32,728 nt of DNA from Fibrobacter sp. (GTDB lineage Bacteria > Fibrobacterota > Fibrobacteria > Fibrobacterales > Fibrobacteraceae). The stretch spans positions 1 to 32,728 of the forward strand of contig JAFVTX010000029.1 in NCBI GenBank assembly GCA_017503015.1, in the 5' to 3' direction. The notes beneath the pieces are model-generated. The model ran no database searches, had not been told where the DNA came from, and saw nothing but the letters and a program-made list of their open reading frames with translations. This document shows, piece by piece, positions 15,999 to 24,400 of the stretch. The position numbers were made by a program, and so were the translations under genes. Numbering within the stretch: the stretch's first letter is position 1; every line of letters begins with the position of its first letter.

Positions 15999-17027
15999 CT
16001 AACGAGACACCTGTTCCCACAAATTGCGAGACGTCACGCCGTAATGCTCCTTGAGGGACTTGTCCACATCACCGTGATAAAAATCCCGGATGCAAGTTTT
16101 GAACTTGAGAAACTGCTCTCTGGATGCCAACCCAGACTCAGCACGGAACATCTTCTTGACCATTTCCAAAGAATACCAATAAAGTTTCAACGCTTCGTCG
16201 GTCCTGGACTCCCCTACGAAAGGCGCTACAAGGGCATCCAAGGAAGGTGGCGAACCCGAAGGGCGATTCTTGTCGTTTCGGCTTCCGTCTACAAGTTGGG
16301 CAATGCCCTCATTCAACCACAGAGGGACTTTGGCCCTAGTCATGGCACGGACAAAGGCATGAGTCAGTTCATGAAAAATCACGGGGCGGTAAAGTTCGCG
16401 GTACTGCATCATTCCAACGGGAATACGGAGCTTACCGTCGAAAATGGCCCCAACCCACTCTGGCCTTGGCCCTATTCCCTGATATTCAGAAGATTGGTAC
16501 AAGACTACATGCATCTTGTTTTCTGGGCGGAAATCAAAAAGATGACACAGGGAGTCGTAGGCCACCTCTAAAACGGACAAAGCCTCCAACACATCATTCC
16601 TATTCGGGCGACCCTCGAATTCTACACGAAAATGCATGGATCGGGCAATGCCCAAATCTTCCATCTCCTTGAGAAGTGATTTCGATTTCTTTTCTAGGAA
16701 TTCCAGGTCTTCGTTTCTGTAATTCAAGGTTCCAATATAAGCTATGCAATCCTCGTAGCGTTCCTGCTCATAGAGAGTGCCCGCTAAGTGAAGTTGCAAG
16801 TTTTTATCGTCAGGAGTTTTTTCTAAAAGGGCGCGGACAGCCTTTTCTGAACATTTCCAGTCCGCCGCCTCCTGACACTCATTAAATTCATCCACAAGGC
16901 GATTCGCCTCTTCTATGGCACGATTCTTTTTTGACACATCCATGTAGGTGTGTACACCATAACCCAGGGCAACAATAGCGGCGACGATAGCGAAAAGCGT
17001 TCGAAAAGGAGGTGGACTTTGAGTCAT
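15999..17027 (-). CDS. Membrane-anchored gluzincin metallopeptidase with TPR-like region
   Basis: A 342-residue protein from the ATG at 17027; a TTG two codons earlier is less likely. An N-terminal uncleaved anchor (about residues 9-27) is followed by a TPR-like helical region (about 35-125: CSEKAVRALLEKTPDDKNLQLHLA and LYEQERYEDCIAYI). The peptidase-MA-like domain (about 130-342) has the zinc motif FHELTHAF and the downstream glutamate in WLNEGIAQLV, the gluzincin pattern HExxH plus E. All three metal ligands and the catalytic Glu are present. It probably acts in the periplasm, held to the inner membrane. The substrate is unknown. No Shine-Dalgarno site is visible. It is divergent from ychF with an 84-bp gap and is followed by a strong terminator. 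Confidence 0.85.
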   Translation of the reverse strand: MTQSPPPFRTLFAIVAAIVALGYGVHTYMDVSKKNRAIEEANRLVDEFNECQEAADWKCSEKAVRALLEKTPDDKNLQLHLAGTLYEQERYEDCIAYIGTLNYRNEDLEFLEKKSKSLLKEMEDLGIARSMHFRVEFEGRPNRNDVLEALSVLEVAYDSLCHLFDFRPENKMHVVLYQSSEYQGIGPRPEWVGAIFDGKLRIPVGMMQYRELYRPVIFHELTHAFVRAMTRAKVPLWLNEGIAQLVDGSRNDKNRPSGSPPSLDALVAPFVGESRTDEALKLYWYSLEMVKKMFRAESGLASREQFLKFKTCIRDFYHGDVDKSLKEHYGVTSRNLWEQVSR

Positions 17028-17111
17028 AGCCAAAAGATAGCAAGTGGATTATTCTAGATTTAGCCCCGAAAACAGAAGAACGGTGCATTTTTTGCGCCAT
17101 AGGAGATTATC

Positions 17112-18209
17112 ATGGGTTTTAAGTGCGGTATCGTAGGCCTCCCCAACGTAGGCAAGTCCACCATCTTTAACGCCATCACCAACGCCGGCGCCGAAGCCGC
17201 GAACTACCCCTTCTGCACCATCGAGCCGAACGTGGGCATGGTGAGTGTGCCGGACAGCCGCCTCGACGAACTGGTCAAGGTTTACAACCCGAAATCCATT
17301 GTCCCCGCCGTTACAGAATTCGTGGACATCGCTGGTCTCGTGAAAGGGGCTGCCCAAGGAGAAGGCCTAGGCAACCAGTTCCTCACCCACATCCGCGAAT
17401 GCGAAGCTATTATGGAAGTCATCCGCTGCTTTGACGATGAAAACATCGTGCACGTGAGCGGTTCCGTGGACCCGGTCCGGGATGTAGAAATCATCGAAAC
17501 CGAACTGATTTTGAAAGACCTGGATTCCGTGGAAAAGCGTCTCGCTACCGAAGCCAAGGGAGCCCGCACAGGCAACGCCGAAGCCAAGGCCCGTCTCGCC
17601 GCCTGCGAAAAACTCCGGGACACCTTCCAAGAAGGCAAGGCCGCCCGCACCGTGATGCACGAAAGCGAAGAGATGGAAGGCATCGTGAAGGACCTCGGGC
17701 TCCTTACCGCAAAGCCGCTGTTCTACTGCGCGAACGTGAAGGAAGACGACATCCTCACGGGCAACGCCTATGTGGACCAGCTGAAGGATTACGCCGCCAA
17801 AAACGGCCACGAAGTCATCGTGATTAGCGGGAAGATCGAAGAAGAACTTTCCGCCATGGAACCTGCGGACAAGGCGGAGTTCTTAAAGGAACTGGGCATG
17901 AAGGAATCGGGCCTGGACGCCGTGGTGCGCAAGGGCTACGAAATCCTTGGGCTCCGCACCTTCTTTACTGCCGGCGAAAAGGAATGCCGCGCCTGGACGT
18001 TCCATGCAGGCTACAAGGCCCCGCAGTGCGCAGGAGTGATCCACACCGACTTTGAGCGCGGGTTCATCCGTGCAGAAACCCTCAGCTACGCCGACTTCTT
18101 GAAGCACGGCAGCTGGAACGCCGCCAAGGAAGCGGGCCTCGTCCGCACCGAAGGTAAGGACTACCTGGTACAGGATGGCGACATCATGTACTTCTTGTTC
18201 AATGTGTAG
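17112..18209 (+). CDS. ychF: YchF/OLA1-family redox-regulated ribosome-binding ATPase
   Basis: A 365-residue protein, the usual length. The P-loop GLPNVGKST near residues 8-16 is followed by switch and G3-type sequence FVDIAGLVKGA and by the unusual NVKE in place of NKxD, the mark of the YchF group that prefers ATP. A coiled-coil insertion (about 125-200) and a C-terminal TGS domain (about 280-362, ending GDIMYFLFNV) complete the set. YchF binds ribosomes and takes part in translation and stress responses. AGGAG at 17101-17105 sets the start. Codon use is notably GC-rich and regular, as in highly expressed genes. A heptamer repeat array and a bidirectional terminator follow. Confidence 0.97.
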   Translation: MGFKCGIVGLPNVGKSTIFNAITNAGAEAANYPFCTIEPNVGMVSVPDSRLDELVKVYNPKSIVPAVTEFVDIAGLVKGAAQGEGLGNQFLTHIRECEAIMEVIRCFDDENIVHVSGSVDPVRDVEIIETELILKDLDSVEKRLATEAKGARTGNAEAKARLAACEKLRDTFQEGKAARTVMHESEEMEGIVKDLGLLTAKPLFYCANVKEDDILTGNAYVDQLKDYAAKNGHEVIVISGKIEEELSAMEPADKAEFLKELGMKESGLDAVVRKGYEILGLRTFFTAGEKECRAWTFHAGYKAPQCAGVIHTDFERGFIRAETLSYADFLKHGSWNAAKEAGLVRTEGKDYLVQDGDIMYFLFNV

Positions 18210-18222
18210 CACCTGCGGTGCA

Positions 18223-18299
18223 GTTATGAGTTGTGAGTTATGAGTTATGAGTTGTGAGTTGTGAGTTGTGTGTTATGAGTTGTGAGTTGTGAGTTGTGA
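18223..18299 (+). repeat. Heptamer tandem repeat array, GTTRTGA type
   Basis: Eleven consecutive 7-bp units of GTTGTGA or GTTATGA (one ends in GT instead of GA). It begins 13 nt after the ychF stop and ends before the terminator. Because 7 is not a multiple of 3, all reading frames give the same 7-residue repeat, which is not a real protein. Confidence 0.9.
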
Positions 18300-18322
18300 G
18301 GTTCGAGCAAGCACTACACATT

Positions 18323-18352
18323 AAAAAACTCGCCTTGTGGCGAGTTTTTTTT
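18323..18352. terminator. Bidirectional terminator between ychF and the membrane protein gene
   Basis: AAAAAACTCGCC pairs with GGCGAGTTTTTT around TTGT, with A and T runs on both sides. It serves both convergent transcripts and touches the stop codon of the leftward gene at 18351. Confidence 0.9.
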
Positions 18353-18929
18353 ACTTCGCAGAACGTTTCGCCCGCAGGTCGTCTATAATCGGGCGGGCGA
18401 TGCAGGCCAGGTTCATGGCTGTTCCGATAAGAATCAAGACGCTTGCGCAGTAAATACCCACTCCCGGATCCACGCGGAGCACATTCATACCGATAGCATT
18501 GCAGAGAGCGCCAATCTGGGATAGTACCGCCCATAGCGAAAACATAGAAAGCATACCCAATGCAAGAGAGCCCAGGGAAGCATAATAGCCCAAAGGGGCA
18601 AGCAGGGCAAAGACCGCAGCCAAAAACAGCGCCGCCGCAATCCCGAACAAATGAAGCATAGGCTCCATCTTCGGGAAGTTAGGGATAAAGTCCTTGAACC
18701 GTTCAATAGACCTAGGATTACCCTCTTCCATCTTCTTGAGCAAGCTCGTTGCCGGTTCCTTGAGTTCGGTACCCAAGTCAAGACCAAGAGCGATTTCGTA
18801 CATGGAGGGTTCCGCAATAACCTGCTCGGTGCAAGATACATTTGCCAACGGCATCAACAAACCCAAAATGGCCAATAGATAAGGTAAGCCAACCAGCCTC
18901 TGGAAAAGCCTAAAATACTTGTTGGGCAT
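18351..18929 (-). CDS. Small multi-pass membrane protein of unknown function
   Basis: A 192-residue protein that I do not recognise. Hydrophobic segments are at about 12-30, 92-113, 116-140 and 156-178. A soluble loop (about 32-90, with EPATSLLKKMEEGNPRSIERF) lies between the first and second, probably on the periplasmic side. The C-terminus is basic (DDLRAKRSAK), which fits a cytoplasmic end. Its ATG overlaps the stop of the SUMF1-fold gene by one base (TAATG), so the two are translated together and may act together in the envelope. A terminator begins at its stop codon. Confidence 0.75.
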   Translation of the reverse strand: MPNKYFRLFQRLVGLPYLLAILGLLMPLANVSCTEQVIAEPSMYEIALGLDLGTELKEPATSLLKKMEEGNPRSIERFKDFIPNFPKMEPMLHLFGIAAALFLAAVFALLAPLGYYASLGSLALGMLSMFSLWAVLSQIGALCNAIGMNVLRVDPGVGIYCASVLILIGTAMNLACIARPIIDDLRAKRSAK

Positions 18930-21325
18930 TACTTACCTATAACATCCAGGGGATACACGCAACGGAATCCAAGTGTTTCAGACCAATACCTGGGGTCTTC
19001 GTCATCCCGGACAGACATATTAAGCATCTTTTCCTTGTCTTTCCAGGAACCGCCCTTGTAAACCCTAGAGGAGCCGAACAGTGCGCCTGTCGGGTTAGAA
19101 GATTCCACCCAGAACGAAAGCATAAAGTACTTGTCACGAGTCCATTCGGCAACGTTTCCGGACATATCGTAGATGCCCCAGGCATTGGGCTTCTTGGTAG
19201 CCACCTGCTGTGGTCCGTAGGCTTCATCTTCTTTACGCTTGTTGTAGGAATTTTCCCTGTAAATGGCGTAAACAGATGGATCCGGAACAGAATCCAGCAC
19301 CCAGGGTGATCCTTCGATACTCCCCGCACGGCCTGCAAATTCCCACTGGGCCTCAGTCGGCAGGTCACCCCCGTTCACCTGGCACACCTTGCGGGCATTT
19401 TCCCAGTTAATGTTGTGGACCGGCTTTTGCGGGTGGAAGAAGGTTGACTTGTCCTTGACCCGTTCGGCAGAATCAACACGGAGCATAATTTTTTCCATGA
19501 GTTCCTGAGTCATTTCGGTCACCATGATAGCGAAGGGCGACATTTCTACCACGTTGCCGTAATAACGGAAGGATCCAGAATCCAGAACCACCAACTTGCC
19601 ACGGAGGGGGTCATTCACGATCTTTTTCAGCGAAGGTTCCGCCACGCTCGAAGAAGACACAACCACTTCTGAAGAAGACGAGCTCACCACAGCCTCGGAC
19701 GAAGAAGAAACTTCTTCTACCGCAGGAGGAACGGGCTTCGGGAACAACCAGTCCTGGACTTCCTGCTGTTCAAAAATGTACTGGGGCAGCATAAAGCTTC
19801 CCTGGGCTTCAATAATTTGGTCGCCAACTTGGACTTCCAGTTTCACATAGCGGTAATGATGCCTCGTGATGCCGTTGGCACCATAAATCCACACGGGCTT
19901 GTTGTTCTGCAGGGATACGATGATTCTGGCGCCCCCTTCTGGGGAGGCAAGCATTGCCGCCAAGGAATCGGAAGCATAGCCCGGAACATGTCCTTTCCAG
20001 GTCACGTCATAACGGTTCACCGGCTGGCTAAACTTGAGAATCAGGAAATCTGCCTGAGCCTGAGCCTTAGCCTCAACGGGTGTTGCAGAAGCACTAGAAG
20101 CAGGAACGCCAGCAACTGGAGCTGTCGCAGAATCAGCCTTAACCGTAGAGTCCGCAGCTGCCGCAGAAGCAGTGGGAGCCGTAGAAGCTGCAGGTGCGGC
20201 AGGAGGTGCCGGATAAACAAGAACCGCACCAGCAGGCTCTGGCAAAGTGGTAACCGTATCGTAGAAGATGGAATCGGGAACCAGGTAGAACCGAGCCGGC
20301 AAGGCATGGAGACTATCGAATTTTTGCTTAAAGGCCTGGTCTACGGCAGAAACGCCAGACATTTTCGACTTACGCCACAAGTCCAGGGCCTCCGCATGCA
20401 CAACGTCGTACCGGATCGAGTAAGCCTGATACGTGGGATCGTTCATCTCCAAACCTACAGAAACAGCCTGTTTCTTGGCCGGGTAAACCTTGGCAAAATC
20501 ATTTGTGTCCACAGAATTGAGCACGGTGATGAGTTCACCCACATATTTGTCGTAAAGAACTTCCGTATACTCAAGATTCGGGGTGGCGGCAACCTGATCC
20601 ACCGTCACGGACACCGGGCTTGCCGCAGGAGCCGTTGTCCGAAGTTGAACAAGATTGGGCTTGAAAAGCAGTGTCTTTCCACTCTGGACCATACCGATAT
20701 CGGTAAAAGGCATATAGCCGTCAGCCGAGAACACAAAGGCGTAAGGGCCCGGAACTACAGGGGATATCGTCTTGGCCACATTGCGGAGCTTGGTATCAAG
20801 GGATGAAATCTTTATAGACTTGATGGAGCTTTCCACCTTGATAACACCCGGGAGCGGGTCTTCGTTCAGCACCTGCCAGCGCCCATTTTTCATAAAAAGC
20901 AGCTTGGGCACTCTAGGAGAATAGATGTAGTCCTTGTCGAAGTAGATATACTTTTCGTCCTGGAAGGCCTTGGAATTCTTGGTCGGATAAAAGCGCATCC
21001 GGAGGACATCAAAAACGGTGAGCTGGTTCTTCTCCAGGCTAAAGGCATGAAGATTGCCATAAACCGCGGGATTCACCTTGCCCTGAACCCAGTAGTATTC
21101 CTTAGGCGACTTCTTGTAGCGCAAAAAGAGGGCATTGTCCTTCAGGGGTAGAGCGGGGGCGATTGTGGTCACAGAACCGGGAATCCTGATTGCCATCTCC
21201 GGGAAGGGCTCAAAAAGTTCACCCTCCTTATACTGGTCCATGGACACCCTAAACATCTTGTCGCCATCGGCAAGAGCCAACGCCGGCAACAAAAGCAAAA
21301 CGGGCAGAATGCGCAACAAATGCAT
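18929..21325 (-). CDS. Secreted SUMF1/FGE-fold envelope protein, GldJ/GldK-like domain
   Basis: A 798-residue protein from the ATG at 21325, set by TAGGAG 6-7 nt upstream; a longer reading lacks a site. The signal peptide is residues 1-19. A long N-terminal region of unknown fold is followed by an Ala/Pro/Thr-rich linker (about 375-425), a beta domain, and a serine-rich linker with three SSSS runs (about 540-570). The C-terminal SUMF1/FGE-sulfatase domain (about 575-798) has NINWENARKVCQ, LPTEAQWEFAGR, YDMSGNVAEWTRD and VYKGGSW...LGFRC. The two catalytic cysteines of true formylglycine-generating enzyme are absent, so a binding or structural role is likely. VYKGGSWKD and LGFRC recall the GldJ/GldK proteins of gliding and type IX secretion; that link is inference. 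No lipobox is present. Confidence 0.85.
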   Translation of the reverse strand: MHLLRILPVLLLLPALALADGDKMFRVSMDQYKEGELFEPFPEMAIRIPGSVTTIAPALPLKDNALFLRYKKSPKEYYWVQGKVNPAVYGNLHAFSLEKNQLTVFDVLRMRFYPTKNSKAFQDEKYIYFDKDYIYSPRVPKLLFMKNGRWQVLNEDPLPGVIKVESSIKSIKISSLDTKLRNVAKTISPVVPGPYAFVFSADGYMPFTDIGMVQSGKTLLFKPNLVQLRTTAPAASPVSVTVDQVAATPNLEYTEVLYDKYVGELITVLNSVDTNDFAKVYPAKKQAVSVGLEMNDPTYQAYSIRYDVVHAEALDLWRKSKMSGVSAVDQAFKQKFDSLHALPARFYLVPDSIFYDTVTTLPEPAGAVLVYPAPPAAPAASTAPTASAAAADSTVKADSATAPVAGVPASSASATPVEAKAQAQADFLILKFSQPVNRYDVTWKGHVPGYASDSLAAMLASPEGGARIIVSLQNNKPVWIYGANGITRHHYRYVKLEVQVGDQIIEAQGSFMLPQYIFEQQEVQDWLFPKPVPPAVEEVSSSSEAVVSSSSSEVVVSSSSVAEPSLKKIVNDPLRGKLVVLDSGSFRYYGNVVEMSPFAIMVTEMTQELMEKIMLRVDSAERVKDKSTFFHPQKPVHNINWENARKVCQVNGGDLPTEAQWEFAGRAGSIEGSPWVLDSVPDPSVYAIYRENSYNKRKEDEAYGPQQVATKKPNAWGIYDMSGNVAEWTRDKYFMLSFWVESSNPTGALFGSSRVYKGGSWKDKEKMLNMSVRDDEDPRYWSETLGFRCVYPLDVIGK

Positions 21326-21351
21326 AATCGCTCCTATAAATTCTCCTAAAC

Positions 21352-21407
21352 ACCGCCTCCCGGCGGTTATTTCCAAAAAAGATAATTACTTGGGACGATT
21401 TACGTCC
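21352..21407. promoter_or_regulatory. Two short hairpins in the uvrA-SUMF1 gap
   Basis: The gap holds a 6-bp stem ACCGCC/GGCGGT (21352-21367) and a 5-bp stem GGACG/CGTCC (21393-21407). Neither has a T-tract for the leftward transcripts, so they are not clear terminators. A second AGGAG lies 12 nt before the real ribosome site of the next gene. Confidence 0.35.
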
Positions 21408-21435
21408 TCAAAAAGCCGCTCCAACAGCCGAAAAA

Positions 21436-24400
21436 TCAGCTATTTACGCCCATTTTCAGCAAATAACCGCCCTGGCTACCGCCGGTGGGGCCCAATTCCA
21501 CCTTCCAGTCCGCCATGCGGATAATGTCGGGGTGGTGCTCGATGACAATCAGGGTGTCGCCACGGGCAGACAAACGGCGCAACAGGTTCCAGAGAATCTG
21601 GATATCCTTCAGGTGGAGCCCCGTAGTGGGTTCGTCCAGCAGGTACACCATCTCCCCCGCCGATTTCCGGGAAAGTTCCGCCGCAAGTTTCAGCCGCTGG
21701 GATTCACCGCCCGAAAGGGTGGTGACCGGCTGGCCGAGCCTCAGGTAGCCGAGGCCCACGTCCCGCAGGCATTCCAGCTTGGGCAAGATTTTCGGCTGGT
21801 CCTTGAAGAACTCGCAGGCTTCGTCGATACGCAGGTCCAGAACGTCGGCGATGTTCTTGCCCTTGAAAGTAACCGTAAGGGTTTCCTGGTTGTAACGCTT
21901 GCCGCCGCAGACTTCGCAGGTTTCCCAGATGTCCGAAAGGAAATGCATTTCCACCGAGATGGCGCCGCGACCTTCGCAGGCTTCGCAGCGGCCACGGGCC
22001 AAGTTGTAACTGAAACGGCCGTAGTCAAAACCCTTCACCTTGGCCTGTGGCAGTTTGGCGAATAGCTTGCGTATGTCGTCAAACACGCCCGTGTAGCTCG
22101 CGGGCGTGCTGCGAGGCGTTCCGGAGATTGGGCTCTGGTCCACCAGCAACACCTCGCCGCTCTGCTTCTTGCGACCACGGGCCTGGAACTTCTTTTTGAG
22201 AGCCGGGAAAATTTCGTCAACCACCATGGAGCTCTTGCCCGAGCCGGACACGCCACAGACCACGCTAATGGCGCCCTTCGGGAACTTGACGGACAAGATC
22301 TTCAGGTTGTTTTTCTTGAGCCCCTTGAACTCGTAGAACTCCGAATCTTCGGTAACGGGGCGAACCGCCATCTGGTTTGTCACGGGAATAGAGCCCGTAA
22401 GGTACTTGACGGTCTCGCTCCGGGGGAACTGCTGCAGGGCGTAGGGTTTGGAAAGTTGCTTTGGAGAGCCTTCCGCCACCACCTCACCGCCAAATTCACC
22501 AGCAGCAGGACCCATATCGATAATGTGGTCCGCCGCCTGCATCATCTTCATGTCGTGTTCCACCACCACCAGGGTGTTTCCCAGGTCCCGCAGGCGGTAC
22601 AGAGAATCCAGCAGCTTGGCGGTATCGCTTTCGTGGAGGCCTACCGTGGGTTCGTCCAAAACGTAGAGCACTCCTTCGAGACCGCTACCGATCTGGCTTG
22701 CGAGACGGATACGCTGGGACTCGCCACCGCTCAGGGTGTCGCCTGCACGGTCAAGCCCGATGTAGCCAAGTCCCACGCTGATGAGGAATTCCAGACGGCC
22801 GATGATTTCACGGAACAGGGGTTCCGCTACCGTCTTCTTGCTTTCACCGTTCTTTTCGCCCTTGAAATTTACATGGGTGAACCAGTCCAGGGCCTCGGAA
22901 ATACTCATGTGGTGGACATCCATGATATTCTTGCCCGCGATACGCACGGCAAGGTATTCGGGCTTGAGCCTTTCCCCGTGGCAATCGGGGCAGACTTCGC
23001 CATCCTTGAAATGTCCGAGACCAAGGCAGGTATCGCAGGCGCCCCAGTGGGTATTGAAACTGAAATGCTTGGGGTTGAGGGCAGAATCCATGTACCAGCC
23101 GCAATCGGGGCAGCCCGGCTTTTCGGAACAGGCGAGGCGTCCGCCCTTTTCGTCTTCTACGTACAGGATTCCATTTCCGTCGCGATAGCCCCGTTCAAAG
23201 GCCTCCACCAAGCGGGCACGGTTGGATTCCTTGACCACCACGCAGTCCACCACGGCCAAAAGCTGGCGCTCCCGGGTAGGGATTTTCGGCAGCGGAAGCT
23301 CCACCAGTTTCTTGCCCAGGTAAGCCTTGCGGTAACCCTTTTCTGTCAAGATTTTAGACAACTTAATTACATCGTTGATTTCGAAGGGAGCAAGGACCGT
23401 CACCATCTTGTTCAGGTCACGGTCAAAGGCATACTGCATAAGGTCACCCGCGGAGTACGAATCCACGGGTTTCCCGCAATGCAAGCAATGCGGCGTGCCG
23501 ACCCTCGCCCACAAAATGCGGAAATAGTCGTAAATCTCGGTGAGGGTCGCCACCGTACTCCGCGGACTTTTGCTGGCGCTTTTCTGGTCGATGGCGATAG
23601 CCGGGGCAAGTCCCGTGATGGAATCGATGCTCCCGTGGTCGGGGCGGCCAAGGAAGCGACGGGCGTAAGTACTGAGGGTTTCTACAAAGCGACGCTGGCC
23701 TTCGCTAAAGAGGGTATGGAAAGCGAGGCTGGACTTGCCGGAGCCCGAAACTCCGGTGATTACCGTAAGCTTGTGCCGGGGAATAGTGACGTCGATGTTT
23801 TTCAGGTTGTGCTTGCGGGCGCCGTGGACCTCCATATCCAGGGAGTAAGCCTCCCCCGCCTTGAGGGACCTGTCGAACTGCTTGTTCTCCCCATGCTTTT
23901 TCAAAAGCACAGGCGCCAGGTATTTGCCGGTCTGGCTTTTCTTGTTCTTTGCAATCTGCTCCGGAGTACCTACGGCCACGATGCGTCCGCCGCCTACACC
24001 CGCTTCGGGCCCGAGGTCGATAATCCAGTCGGCGCACTTGATTACATCCAGATTGTGCTCAATGACCACCACGCTGTTCCCGAGACTCCGCAAGCGGTTC
24101 AGGCATTCCAAGAGCCTGCGGATATCTTCAAAGTGCAGACCCGTAGTGGGTTCGTCCAGCAGGTAAAGGGTCTTGCCCGTGCCCGGGCGACGCAGTTCCG
24201 AGGCAATCTTGATGCGCTGGGCCTCACCGCCGCTGAGGGTGGTAGAAGGCTGGCCAAGCGTCAGGTAACCCAGGCCCACTTCCTTGAGCAAGTTCAAGGG
24301 TTCTGCAATTTTTGGCAGGTCCTTGAAAAATTCCGCCGCATCGGCAATGCTCATTTCCAGAATCTCGGAAATATTCTTGCCCTTGAAATAGATTTCGCGG

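Noticed and set aside
18223-18299. The heptamer array as a CRISPR or as part of a coding frame
   Set aside because: There are no spacers between units, and the repeated peptide appears in every frame simply because the period is 7.
18929-21325. A true formylglycine-generating enzyme
   Set aside because: The catalytic cysteine pair before the LGFRC motif is missing.
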